Shown here one piece after another: positions 34,171 through 44,922 of a stretch of 64,000 nucleotides of DNA. A model generated the notes under the pieces. It ran no database searches. It worked only from the letters and a program-made list of their open reading frames with translations, and was not told where the DNA came from. Position 1 is the stretch's first letter. Every line of letters starts with the position of its first letter. The translations under genes were made by a program, and so were the position numbers. The stretch lies in the NCBI GenBank assembly GCA_021234155.1, contig JAJEKV010000006.1:27039003-27103002 (forward strand), written 5' to 3'. This stretch comes from Isoetes taiwanensis. Taxonomy: Eukaryota; Streptophyta; Lycopodiopsida; Isoetales; Isoetaceae.

Positions 34171-34199
34171 TACACACTAAAAACTAAAAATTAACTAAA

Positions 34200-35980
34200 G
34201 CAAAATCTGGGTTTTACCTTCCTTCTCTGCGCGTCGCATGCCATATCTGAAGCACTAGAACCTAAGGGCATAGCCAAAGCACCAGAACTCTAGAATACCA
34301 CTTCTATTTTGTATATCATGGGTTCATCGTCAGTAAAATAGGTATTTTAATATGAATACAAGAAAAACCTTCAAAAATCATTGTTATGCTTATACGGTTT
34401 GGCACTTGGGGCACATTATAAGCCTTCAAAGAAATTCTTCTAGAAATGGATGATTCAATACTTCAATTCATAGAAACAATAATCCTCTGCACTTTTATGT
34501 CAAATTTAGGACGCTATTTTTGCCGTATTGAGGCTCATGAAATTCTTCTGGAAATAGGGATTCAAATATCACTGGAATCAGTCCTAGACAAAGCCTGCAC
34601 AATGCTCTTTCTGTGGCATGCCACCTGAATTTTTAGTTGTGGATCTTTTTGGGTGCCACGTGGATTTTTGATGGATGTTGACTACGCTAACCTTCGATAT
34701 AATTTTAATACATATTAGAGATATTGCCTTTCCGCTCAATATCCAGCTCACTAGAGTTCATATCAAGCTAATGTTGATGCAATATGTACAATTTAGATTT
34801 TCTCTATTTACCTCCATGGCTCGGCCCAAGATCGCCAAAAGCATAGGGAAGCATAGTCTACGGCACCTTTGCAGTTGCTCTGGCTGCTTTCTCATACCAA
34901 ACAAATAACTTTTTCTCTATAGAAAACCCCAACAACCTCCATCGTGCTCTGAAAAAAGCCACGATAAGGAACAAACGAAAGCTACCTAGAGGAGTTATCT
35001 GCAACATTGGAACTGCAAGCAACGGCCTAAATTAGAAGCAAAAGTAGACCCGAGAAACTACAACCCAACATCAGGAACCTTCTATCACACCATCACAACT
35101 ATCATCATGGAAACCAAGGGAAAAATGCAACCAAAACAGGCTTTAGAATACAAATATGGTTTTGTACATGCAACTCAAACCCGACAGTTAAAAAAAAATA
35201 AAACCCACTAATTTCCAAAAACCTTTTCCAAACCATTGGTTCCTCTACCCCACCTAGTCTACTTGTACAGGCCCCACCGTAGACATGAATCTTATGAGTC
35301 CTCAATTATTCCATCGAACAGTTGATGCGGCAAACTAGCGGATGGGTAAAAAGCAATTTTGTGGTGTATCAAAAATGTGCATTTTGACGCCACATTTTGG
35401 CACCACCTTTGTGGAAGAATCGGGTGGTGCATACCGAAGTGGAGATTGCAGGAGTGCGAATTAATGAGCGTCGGTTATTTTGAATTTTATGCCACGTCAT
35501 TGTCCCTCATTTTGAATTAAGAAATAATCACCTCTTCTTACGTTTTTTGCGCTTCTTGCCGATTGAACCCTAATGGAGTCGAATTGAATGCCATCTTGGT
35601 TACGATGATGAAATCTCTCCTCAAACAAGAGATTGTGCCCCATGAAGATCTAAAAAGCTTTGGGGGTGTGAGTTCCAAATAAATCATTTCTGGTATTTTC
35701 CCCAAATATTTTTGTTCAAACCCGAAAAATTAAGGCATATATTTTCTTATGCGGGTTGAAGAATCACGAGCAATGAATAATACAAAGAGTTCATGCAAAT
35801 TTACAAAAGAATTACAGGGAAGCCACATACATAGGGTGGAATGGCTCCTGGAACCTGGGCAATGCTTATTATCTGCATATAAAGGGGGAGGCTGTTAATT
35901 GGAAGAGCTTCTCGGATTATTATAAAACTCCCGATGAGAAAGCAGAGGCCAGTTCTTCTAGACCCAAGAGAAGAGCTAAA
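34200..35980. other. Intergenic, no gene recognised
   Basis: Contains a loose direct repeat (GAAATTCTTCTAGAAAT at about 34430 and GAAATTCTTCTGGAAAT at about 34538). No conserved coding is visible. 35560-35980 may be degraded upstream parts of the FCP1-like fragment. Confidence 0.4.
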
Positions 35981-35984
35981 AGTG

Positions 35985-36524
35985 ACCCTCCAGAAATTGA
36001 ACCTTCAAAAGGCAGCAGCTTCCAGGCCTGGATTACAGGAGTTCTTAGAATGATGTTTTTCAAAATTTGAGATTGCATTGTGGTCCAGCATGGCTAAGAG
36101 TAATGTTGACTTGTTGATGAGAAAGTTCTTTGCGGGAACATAAGGATGATTTCTTTTTATTTGGAATCGGGATATTTGCACCAACACAACATTAAAAGTG
36201 GTTAATAAGCCAATTTTCCTTAAGGATCTGTCCAAAGTGTACCAGAAATTCTGGAAATACCAGGTGAAAAACACATTGTTGATAGATGACAGCAGATATA
36301 AGGGTTCTGCCAACCAGCCGAACACAATGATATGTCCAAATAGTTTTGCTCCCAACAGGTTGGATTCCAATTTCCTTTTGGAGCAACTCAAACCATGGTT
36401 GGAGGGACTTCTGGTTGCAGAAAGTGTGTTAGCTTATGTGAAGGAACATCAAATGTGGAACATGTGGGATTCTGAAGAGTCGCGCAACTGCATGAAAATG
36501 CTCGACAAGTATTTTCATAAATGA
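35985..36524 (+). pseudogene. FCP1/NIF-type HAD phosphatase fragment
   Basis: The plus-strand frames read RPGLQEFLE, stop, CFSKFEIALWSSMAKSNVDL, then after a shift CTNTTLKVVNKPIFLKDLSK, FWKYQVKNTLLIDDSRYKGS and PNTMICPNSF, ending in LEGLLVAESVLAYVKEH. This follows the FCP1 homology domain of plant CTD-phosphatase-like proteins: RPGL..FL, the WSS segment, and the LLIDDS motif carrying the third-motif Asp pair. The N-terminal catalytic DxDxT motif is not found upstream. At least two stops or shifts disable it. Confidence 0.82.
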
Positions 36525-36629
36525 ATCTTGTAAAACTCTTTGAAAGTCAATATAAGTAAAAAAATTTCTATGATATGTGTTGTACTTTTTCAATTTAAGA
36601 TATTTGAATGGATTGTGAGCAAATGTTCT

Positions 36630-37350
36630 CGTGTGTAGAGATGATAAAGCTTCGGCAGTCCCTGTCTATCTAAAGCCAAATACACATTTGGAAGTGGTGC
36701 TGAGTGGAACTGAAACTGTCGTGATTAGCTCCACCGACATCAAAATTTTGGAAGCCGATACGCAGTGGTTCAATGATCAATTGATCCTCCTCTTCTCAAG
36801 GTGATACTTTCATCTGATTTGTGATCATCAGGATTGTGCCATCATATGAATATATTTGCAGATACATGGAATACTACTTGATGCTCCAAGGAATGAGCCA
36901 TCCCTTTCATTTCTTTGACCCTCTTTTTCACTCGACATTGTCCAAGGACACAAATAGTTACAAAACAATAAGGAAACATGTGAATCTGGATAAGTGCCAG
37001 TACATGTTTTTGTGTGCTTGTGATTGTAAGCCATGCGTGTCTCGCACAGAGATATAAACCAGGGATATATCACTTTGATAGCTCGGGCTTGCATGGCAGA
37101 AGCAGACATATTGAGAGGTTAGTGCTTGCTCATTGCATTTTGCTGTTGTGGCACAATGACAACAAACTTTGAATGTAGGTTCCTGGAATTGCTTGGACAC
37201 AATAATTTCAGCTTTACAACCTCAGATGTTGTGAAAATTTCCAGAACGCCTCTTCAAACCGATGGTCATTCATGTGGCCCTGCCATATGTTCGTTTATGC
37301 ACAAATCTGTGAGGGGGTACTTGAAAGGAGTGAATATATTGTTGCCTGAA
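36630..37350 (+). pseudogene. Ulp1-type cysteine protease (C48) fragment
   Basis: The clear part is RTPLQTDGHSCGPAICSFMH at about 37244-37303, the active-site Gln-Asp/Cys segment of Ulp1-family proteases (Cys in SCGP). Upstream, ILEADTQWFNDQLILLF (~36745) matches the usual WLND start region, and YMFLCACDCKPC lies where the central strands should be, but the His/Asp motif is lost to frameshifts. Such proteases are often carried by plant MULE and CACTA transposons, so this may be transposon cargo and not a host gene. It follows the FCP1 fragment by about 100 bp on the same strand. Confidence 0.72.
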
Positions 37351-37879
37351 CTAGTAAGTCAACTCACATGTAGCAGACAAACCAAACTCTGTTATTGACA
37401 AAGTGTGGTTAACTGCAGTTGTGGACATTTCATACCAGGATCTAGTTGATGTTAGAGTGTTCATGCTTGAAATTTTAAGATTAGAAGCAACAAAAGGTGG
37501 AACTGAGAGGAACATATGTATTGGGAAGTATGTAGGTGCATGAGTCACCTCGTACTTGAAATCACTGTATATCTTTCTTATGTACATAATTGTTATTGTA
37601 ACCTCGATTCATTTGAATAAAAATTCATATTCAGTTCATCTCACAAACAAAGGAATCAATGGCAGAAGAATTCAAATCTTCAAAAGAAATCAAGACAAAC
37701 TCATTTTCACAGCACAAGCACAAAACTTCACATGAGTTCTGAAAACTATAGAATGGTTTTACATTTCATCATCATCGAAAAGAACTTGGGTAAATTCGTA
37801 AAAATTTTCTCCTCATCTAAAGGATCCGACCTATATCTGATCCTGTTTTGGCGTTTAGTTGGTGGCATGTGAAGTCGAT

Positions 37880-39642
37880 TGCACCGGATCGTGTGTTGTG
37901 AATACTATGCCTAAAGGCGTCTTTCTTTGCAAAGATCATAGGCGAGGGTTGATCTTGCGCCCTTCTTGTAATACATACCTTCTATGACACTATCACCGTG
38001 TACCATGTTCCATTGAGTTGGAAGTCTTTCTCCACTATCCATTTTGGTTTTGTGCACATCGAGAATCCAAAATTCAGAACCCTCATCATTCCCTTTGAAC
38101 AACGGCAACAAAATTATCACAACTCTAAGTGCCTCTGCTAACATCGTGGGATTGGAGGAGAATAAGGACCTCTTTGGATTCACGGTCCTCAATATCGGCA
38201 TGCATATTGGAAGATGGTACAATAGCTTGAAGTTTCCAATCATCAACATAGTGCTTGTTCACACAAAATGTCCCACATGCCATCCAAGCGTTGGGCTGAA
38301 AGCATGAAAGTTCCCTCGTGTGCAAGCGCAATGGAGATTCGGGATTGAATGCATGTACACAATGGATCGCCTAGTGTCCAAAATCCTTTACGCACCCCAT
38401 GCTTTCTTTCTATCTATATCCTCCACCTTGACTTTCCAAAAGAACCTTTTTATATTCTTCCTCTTACTTGTTTTGGATGTGTTCATCCACTCGGATGTTC
38501 CACAAGTAAACATCTCTTGACAACTTCTACCACTTCATGCACATTATCAATTTTATCTTTGTTGTATTTTAATTGCGGTTGTCTTAACCATCTCTTCAAC
38601 TTTCGGCTTTGCCATCGTGTTCACCTTTCCCGTGGTTAGAACCAAAAAAATTCCACATCATATAGACATCGATTAATCGTTTGTGTACCTAGCCACAAAG
38701 TAAAATGGTCTAGAAGCCTTGAATTGAGATAATCTTTGCACCATCCGAAAACACATAATGTCTCTTTGGCACCCTTCCTTTACGCTCCGGATATTTGTGG
38801 TGTTTCATGAAGCGGTGTTACCGCGAACAAAGTATCGTGTTCCCTATCATCGATACATAATAATGTGTTTCCTTGATAATCTCATCGCCAGCGAGTCGTA
38901 AATCTTGATATGTTATTTGAACCAAAATGGTAATCCGGTTATTGACCCGGTAGCATCGGCGCACCTCCTCTTGTTCCTTGAATGTATAGTTCTCTGCAAA
39001 ATCCTCTACCGAAAGACATGCATCTGGCGAGAGATTCTCGAAAGCTCCTTAAATTGTTTTGCACGCCATTGGTACACGAAATTATGCGATTGGAAAGATT
39101 TTTAGGCGCTCTTTTCGGTTTATCGAAGCTCCTTGGGTTACGTCTCATTATCTTGATGAGTCGGTCTCCTACGAGAACTTCGAGGCGTTGTCTTTTTTCA
39201 TAGTCAATGTACTCCCATTTCACTTTCCTGTTTCTTGCCACTTTCTTCTATGGGACCAGTCTGAAACTTCTTGATTCCACCACGACTCACAATCTCCAAG
39301 GATGCACGCCTTCTTGTGAAACTCATCTAATTCACTCTTTGGACACAATATAGATCTCCACAAGCTTCCTGTACTTGCAATTTTATGTTGGTGTGCCCTG
39401 CATTGACCAAGTTCATGTGATCTACAAACATCGCAGGTGCAAGTGCAATTCTTCGGATGTTTGGTTCTCATCCCATTGAGTCCATCCACTAGCATTTGCA
39501 TCCTCATGTGCTGAATGCAACAGCAACTATTGAAGTCCTTCAATTTCACAACAAACCAGGGTTTTAGCTTCTCAAAAGCTCGAAGACGAATCTTAATTTC
39601 TGGATGTTGGTCCAGAAACCTCTTGAACAATAGCATCTGCAT
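37880..39642 (-). pseudogene. Cys-rich transposase-like protein, frameshifted
   Basis: The best frame, 39642-39220 on the minus strand, reads HPEIKIRLRAFEKLKPWFVV, CCCIQHMRMQMLVDGLN, CTCTCDVCRSHELGQC and CPKSELDEFHKKACILGDC, a dense zinc-binding arrangement. Further pieces lie at 39241-38939 (a Lys/Arg-rich block), 38331-38125 (LDGMWDILCEQ in a shifted frame) and 38249-37911 (PTQWNMVHGDSVIEGMYYKK). The combination of 'F.KLKP..V' with a Cys/His cluster and a late 'GD.V.G.YY' segment recalls large uncharacterised transposon proteins of plants and invertebrates. I cannot name the superfamily. It is broken by several frameshifts. Confidence 0.5.
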
Positions 39643-39665
39643 TAAATGAACACTAAACTGTTAGG

Positions 39666-39935
39666 ATGTGTATACCACACCATACCATGCCCCACACTCA
39701 TCATATTCACCAGAACGAGCACCTTAGTGCTGTGTACATTACCACACACCACACCACACCCCACCACACACCACACCATTCACCACACACGAGACACCAT
39801 ACACCAAATGGTGGAGTGTGGAGTGGTGGTGGGGGGTGGTGGTGGTGGAGTGTGGTGGTGGGGGGTGGTGGAGTGGTGTGTGGTGGTGGTGGGGTGTGGT
39901 GGTGGGGGGTGGTGGAGTGGTGTGTATTGGTTCTC
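39666..39935. repeat. CACCA-rich then GTGGT-rich simple repeat
   Basis: About 39666-39800 is CCACACCA-rich on the plus strand. About 39810-39935 is GTGGTGGGG-rich, with near-identical sub-blocks GTGGTGGGGGGTGGTGGAGT at about 39855 and 39898. The strand bias flips at about 39805, so the two halves could pair with each other. The long frames here on both strands are artefacts. Confidence 0.85.
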
Positions 39936-40172
39936 ATATGACCCTTTTCAAGTGTCACAATGGCTAAATATGAGCATTGATAAGCTCTAAAATGTGGATA
40001 TGTGCTGGAGGCTAACATTATTGCAAGTTTAAAATTACACTAGATATCTGGAGCCTTGGAAATTATGGCTTATACTCATTGCATATCATATTGTGCAATA
40101 TGACATATGAAATTATGTTATATCTTATTGTGCTTCCTTAATATTTCTGAATTTAGGTTTAGGCTTGTAAAT

Positions 40173-40680
40173 ATTTTCCTAGATTCTCTTACATTTTATA
40201 AGATTTTCTTATATTCTATTAGATTCCTCTGGATTCCTTTACATTTTAGAACTTTTTAGAACATTCTAACACTTTCTGAAACATTCTAAGACTTTCAAAA
40301 TATTCTAGAACTTTCTGGAAGTATTTCCTTAGATTTCCTTACATTCCCATAAATTCCCCTACATTCTAGAACATTCTAAAACTTATTAGGACAATTTAGA
40401 ACTTTCTGGAAGAATTTTCTTAGATTCCCCCTAGATTCTCTTACATTTTATGAGATTTTCTTACATTCTATTAGATTCTTCTGGATTCCTTTACATTCTA
40501 GAACTTTTTAGAACATTAAGACTTTCTGAAACATTCTAAGACTTTCAAAATATTCTAGAACTTTCTGGAAGTATTTCCCTAGATTTCCTTACATTCCCAT
40601 AGATTCCCCTATATTCTAGAACATTCTAAAACTTATTAGAACAATTTGGAACTTTCTGGAAGAATTTTCTTAGATCCCCC
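40173..40680. repeat. 252 bp tandem duplication rich in TTCTAGAA motifs
   Basis: Two copies, each with AGATTCTCTTACATTTTAT (starting 40181 and 40433), TTAGATTC.TCTGGATTCCTT, and GACTTTCAAAATATTCTAGA. Many alternating TTC and GAA triplets at 5 bp spacing occur inside. Confidence 0.85.
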
Positions 40681-40696
40681 CTAGATTCTCTTATGT

Positions 40697-40763
40697 TCTA
40701 GAACTTTCTAAAAGATTCTAGAACTTTCTAGAGCCTTCCAGAACATTCTAGAACTTTCTTGAA
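40697..40763. promoter_or_regulatory. Extended heat-shock-element-like array
   Basis: Consecutive units run TTCtaGAActTTCtaAAA, then after a gap TTCtaGAActTTCtaGAG, ccTTCcaGAAcaTTCta and GAActTTCttGAA. Inverted GAA/TTC units follow each other with 5 bp phasing almost without a break, the binding pattern of heat shock factors. No gene start is recognised nearby. Confidence 0.5.
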
Positions 40764-40849
40764 CTAGCTAGAATGTTATAGTCTATTTTATCTTAATGGG
40801 AACATTACCCCTAAGTATATTTGAAACATAAATCTTTCATGGAATTAAT

Positions 40850-40950
40850 GCTTGGTCTAGTGGTTAGAGTGGGGGGTTTGGGAGGTTGAGGACTAGGGTT
40901 CGAATCCCCCCAATAACATAAAAAATTTTAAAAGCCTTTCCTTAAGGGAC
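40850..40950 (+). mobile_element. tRNA-derived SINE head
   Basis: TGGTCTAGTGG at about 40853-40863 fits the RNA polymerase III A box and GGTTCGAATCC at about 40898-40908 is a perfect B box, 44 bp apart. The sequence between does not fold as a tRNA, and an A-rich tract follows, so this is a SINE-like promoter rather than a tRNA gene. Confidence 0.7.
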
Positions 40951-40954
40951 GAGC

Positions 40955-41250
40955 ATTCAACATGAGCCTTAGGATCTTAGACTCGATCAACGATCAAGAT
41001 CTCACCATACAAAAGCAATATGAGCCGTAGGATCTATTACATATAATTCCCAAAGCCATGTGGACCGTAAGATATGTCCCAAGCAACATGAGCCATAGGA
41101 TCTCGGATCGACGATCAGGATCAAGAGCAACCTGGGCCGTAGGATCGATTACATAGAGTCTATATACAAACTCCCAAGCCGTAGGATACGTCCCAAAGCC
41201 ACGTGGGCCGTAGGATCTCGAATCAACGGTCGGATTCAATGGGACAAACA
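40955..41250. repeat. GGCCGTAGGATC repeat array
   Basis: Degenerate copies of (CACGT)GGGCCGTAGGATC occur at about 40961, 41023, 41070, 41090, 41128, 41176 and 41205. Three are followed by GATCAACGATCAGGATC-like words. A longer period of roughly 120 bp is evident. CACGTGG copies resemble G-boxes. The array lies directly behind the SINE head. Confidence 0.7.
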
Positions 41251-43100
41251 TAAGAATATATATATGTTAGATAATATAAAATATATAATATATATCCTTC
41301 TATATATATGATTATTAGAAAAATTTCTGATTCCAAAAAGGCCATTTTGGAATTAGCTATATCTATTTTCTGGCTATTGCATTAGAGCAAAGTTGCCCTT
41401 TTCGAAACCGGAAAACTTTTTAGAGTATCCTATCTGCTCCCACCACGTATAGCTCTCCCTCTCCTATGGCCCCGCCTGAACGCGCCGCCGTCCTCCCAGC
41501 AAACTAGAGCGAGCAGCCCGTCGACTATTTCCCAATTCCTTGTGCAAACCAGATATTTCGTTGGCTGTGTTTCGTCTGAAGTTTCAATTCAAAGTAATTT
41601 AAATTTTGGTTCCCTGGCACATATTTATGGCACCGGAATTCTATGCTCATAATGTAAAGATGTACGCACAATCTGGTACGTTTTAATTTGGGCCTAGAAA
41701 CCTTCTCGCCTTGCACTGTAAATAGCACTCGGGGTTAAAGCGCATCCGTGAAACTGTCGAATCGCTCCAAAGCCACTCCAAAGCTTGAATCTTTGATTGC
41801 AGAGCCTAATCTTGCGCTTTAATTCGCCTTTCTGAGAGAGAACTGAAAGGTTCAATCTGCCATGTTCTCGGACTCAAATATTGAGAGGCAGGCTTCGTTG
41901 AATTCAGGTGATCTAGGCCAACATTTGTCCAATTTTCAGTTGCTAGATTCTTCACTTTGATTCCGGACTTCTCCGGGCTGCTGAATTCTTCACTGTGGGT
42001 GACTGGCAGACTGCGGGGCCTTGCTTTACACCATGACTCCCGATTCTACGTCTATGCCTGTCACTAAGGTGAAACCTCCCCTTTTTTGTCCATCTTTTCT
42101 GTTCTGCATAGACTCTGAAACCGAAACTTGAGATTCAAAAGAGGTAGAAACTGGCTGGAGGCAGCGGTATTTAGGGGTTTTGAAGGGGCACACCCAACAC
42201 TGGGAGCGCGGACCTGCAAATACAAAAGGGGGTTCTGTAACTTCGCTTGAAAGATCGAGGCCAAGAACATAGGAAAGATTTTGAGGCCTGCCTAACTTCG
42301 ACGGAATGGAGGCCTGTAATCCATATATCCTTCACCGATTTGCTCTGTTGCATTTTATTTTAGGGTAGACTTTCTTGCTTCTGACCTGCTAGAGATTATC
42401 TACCATAGCTTCGTTTCTGACTATGGCAAAGGGAACAAAAAGCCACAAATTTCCTAGACTCATTATAACAGAGGCCACAGTTACTTGGGGTACAACATGA
42501 GACTGCAGAAGGACTGCTATCAGCAGTATGATTTTTTATAACAGGCTCCAAGCTCAACTAACTGCACTAGTAGAACCCCTGATAAAGAGTTCTTTGCGAG
42601 GCTGAGAGCACTTGCCAATGTGTGAAGATGTAAAACCCGCAACTCTCTGTGCTCTTGTGCTCTCTATTGGAATTGAAAAATTACACCGCTTACCCTGTTT
42701 GATTTTAGAAAGGTAAGCTGTTTCAGACCCAATTCGATTCAACACCAAATTCCTGAGGATTTAATCAATTAGCCTATACCCAGAGCACCAAATTCCTGAG
42801 GTTTAATCAATTAAGTTATACCCAGGACAGTATTCAACGCAAATTTAGCGAAATGCTCACGAACAGAGGAAAGATTCAGACCCAATCATAGCAAGCAATG
42901 TAGCAACGATCTGTACCTTTACTACGGTCCTTCCTTTCTTCCAGCTTGAGGCTCTAATGACCTCACAAAATCAAAACGATAGGCAGTGGAAGCTGGGGCT
43001 GTCCGGGCTCCCTTGACCTAACGCAACCTGAGGCTATGCGGCCAGTGGAACCTGAAGGTGTGCAGTCAAACCTTGGTCGACATTCCTGCTGCATCAACTC
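41251..43100. other. Intergenic, no gene secured
   Basis: It begins with an AT-rich TATATA stretch (41256-41315). A possible short first exon (MTPDSTSMPVTK followed by GTGAAA, about 42033-42071) has no recognisable continuation. A 33-codon frame starting MFSDSNIERQASLNS near 41860 is also unassigned. Confidence 0.4.
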
Positions 43101-43169
43101 AATCTCACCACACCGACAATCTACAATCTGGATTTGCCAGATAGGATATAATTCGCCTCTTTGAGATGG

Positions 43170-43345
43170 ATCTAAACGGTTGCAGACGATTATTTACTAA
43201 AAGCAAGCTCTACATGTCTCCTAAACTGGCTAAGACTCCCCAAATCTGCCCTGTGATATTATTACGGGTCATATCCAGAGATCTCAGACTTTTCAATCCA
43301 CCCAATTCATCAGAAATGCTTCCCTGTAAAACAGTGAGGCTCGAA
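43170..43345 (-). pseudogene. LRR-protein exon fragment
   Basis: After a minus-strand acceptor-like GTTTTACAG, the frame reads GSISDELGGLKSLRSLDMTR, NNITGQIWGVLASLGDM, stop, SLLLVNNRL. That is two consecutive plant leucine-rich repeats of the LxxLxLxxNxxxG type, as in receptor kinases. A stop interrupts the second. A plus-strand frame at 43490-43570 (LENFRAYGNPGLIGPVPQ) may be a second LRR scrap in the opposite direction. Confidence 0.65.
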
Positions 43346-44015
43346 TCCAAATTTTAAGGCTCTCGAAGCCTAATCAACTACTTTTCATCATTCTCGAGGA
43401 TCCTGGCTGAAAATTCGTTATTGCACATTATGTAAAAGATTAAACAGATGAGCTCATTCTCTTCTGTTTCCATACATGCATGACTTGAACTATTGAGCAA
43501 TCTGGAAAACTTTCGAGCATATGGGAATCCAGGCCTGATTGGCCCCGTTCCTCAAACAACACCATATCCAAGGTGTTACATTCCACCATGGTCTACTCCA
43601 GTAGGCAATAATATACCCATTAATTATTTCGCCCATAATCTCAGTGACATCTCATTTACGCTAGAAATTGCATTTGGTTCTCTTCCACCATATGCATCCT
43701 ATAGATGACCTTTATTTAGTCATCCGGTTTTATCTGTTGCATAATTAACATAGTGTTCCGTACAATCCAACATAAATATGTAATCGCGATTCGTACTTTG
43801 ATTGCAGATCACTCCATTGTTTGAATTAATTACGACCCACAGACCGACTACAATTTCACTGATCTCAGTCGTGGTGGTCAGTCGTGGTAGTCAGCAAGGT
43901 ATATCTTGCCAATTTCATAATGTCATTCAGATGTAGCGCATTAACTCTATTATTTTGTCAAATTAACGTACTACGCAGGCATATTCATCTATAGAGGCCC
44001 AGTGTAATCTTCGCA

Positions 44016-44299
44016 ATGACAAAAAAGAGGGGTCGCCCAAGGTGAGCACAATTCATATCCATATCAATTAAACCTCAATTGATTACCTCTCATTCTTTAT
44101 TTAACTAACATTTCTTGCATCTCACTTTCCATAGATTACCCCCACCTTTTTCAAATGATACTGTAGTCAATGAGACAACAAAAGCTATGAAGCGCCGTAA
44201 ACAACAGCGAGAATACCAGGCTCAAAAAAAGTTGAGGCAAACTACCGTGGAACAAAAAGAACAAGAAATTTCTATGCCTCAGAAACTCGCACCTTTCAG
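44016..44299 (+). CDS. Helitron gene, first two exons (AT-hook module 1)
   Basis: Exon 44016-44041 encodes MTKKRGRPR and ends at donor GTGAGC. After an intron, the exon 44135-44299 (acceptor CCATAG) continues LPPPFSNDTVV and then KRRKQQREYQAQKKLRQ, ending at donor GTACAA. KRGRP is an AT-hook, a minor-groove DNA-binding motif. The module is repeated downstream at 44553-44615 and 44923 onward. These exons probably form the N-terminus of the Rep-helicase protein, though splicing between the modules is inferred. Confidence 0.55.
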
Positions 44300-44552
44300 G
44301 TACAAATTATAGATTTGCTGCTACTCAGTTCATTAGTGTAAACAACACTACTAATCGTATGCCTAAATACAATAGCAATCAACATCCAAAGGCACGCACA
44401 CAACAAAACGATGCAGACACTGATATTGACTACAAATGCAACAAGGAAAAGCAACATCTTAGGTATGCATCTATAGTACCTATGTAAGTCAATCTTCCAG
44501 AGCCATGATGCATTTTTCCATCATCATTTCATAGCATTGAAACATTGCACAG

Positions 44553-44615
44553 TTCTCTTACAAAAGATAAAGCTACGCAAGAACCATCAAGCACAAAGAA
44601 AAGAGGACGTCCAAG
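44553..44615 (+). CDS. Helitron gene, AT-hook exon of module 2
   Basis: Between acceptor TTGCACAG and donor GTGAGT the exon encodes SLTKDKATQEPSSTKKRGRP with the last codon split, in the phase required by the next exon at 44923. It repeats the KKRGRPR AT-hook of the first exon. A further exon-like block lies at about 44335-44460. Confidence 0.55.
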
Positions 44616-44922
44616 GTGAGTACAAATGCTATACAGATATAGGTTTACTACAGTAGCGAATTATATTTAGTTAAAATAGATTATGTACATTCATTTATTA
44701 GCAGCGAATTATATTAGTTAAAATAGATTACGTACATTTTATTAGCAATATGATGTTTAGTCTTCTACTCTTTACATGCCATACGATTTAGCATACCTAT
44801 TTGCTTTCAACCTTGAAAATTTATTTTTTGACATGTTCAAAACAAAGCATATACATACACAATCTATATGTAGTGAAGCTTACTACATTTGATTGACCCC
44901 TCTTTAATCCTATGTTTAATAG

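Noticed and set aside
39646-40018. About 100-codon frames of His/Thr/Pro and Val/Gly/Trp
   Set aside because: Translation of the CACCA/GTGGT simple repeat on both strands.
40850-40915. Possible tRNA gene
   Set aside because: Good A and B boxes, but no acceptor stem or anticodon arm can be paired; a SINE head fits better.
40955-41251. 85-codon minus-strand frame
   Set aside because: It follows the GGCCGTAGGATC repeat; the repeated peptide words come from the DNA repeat.
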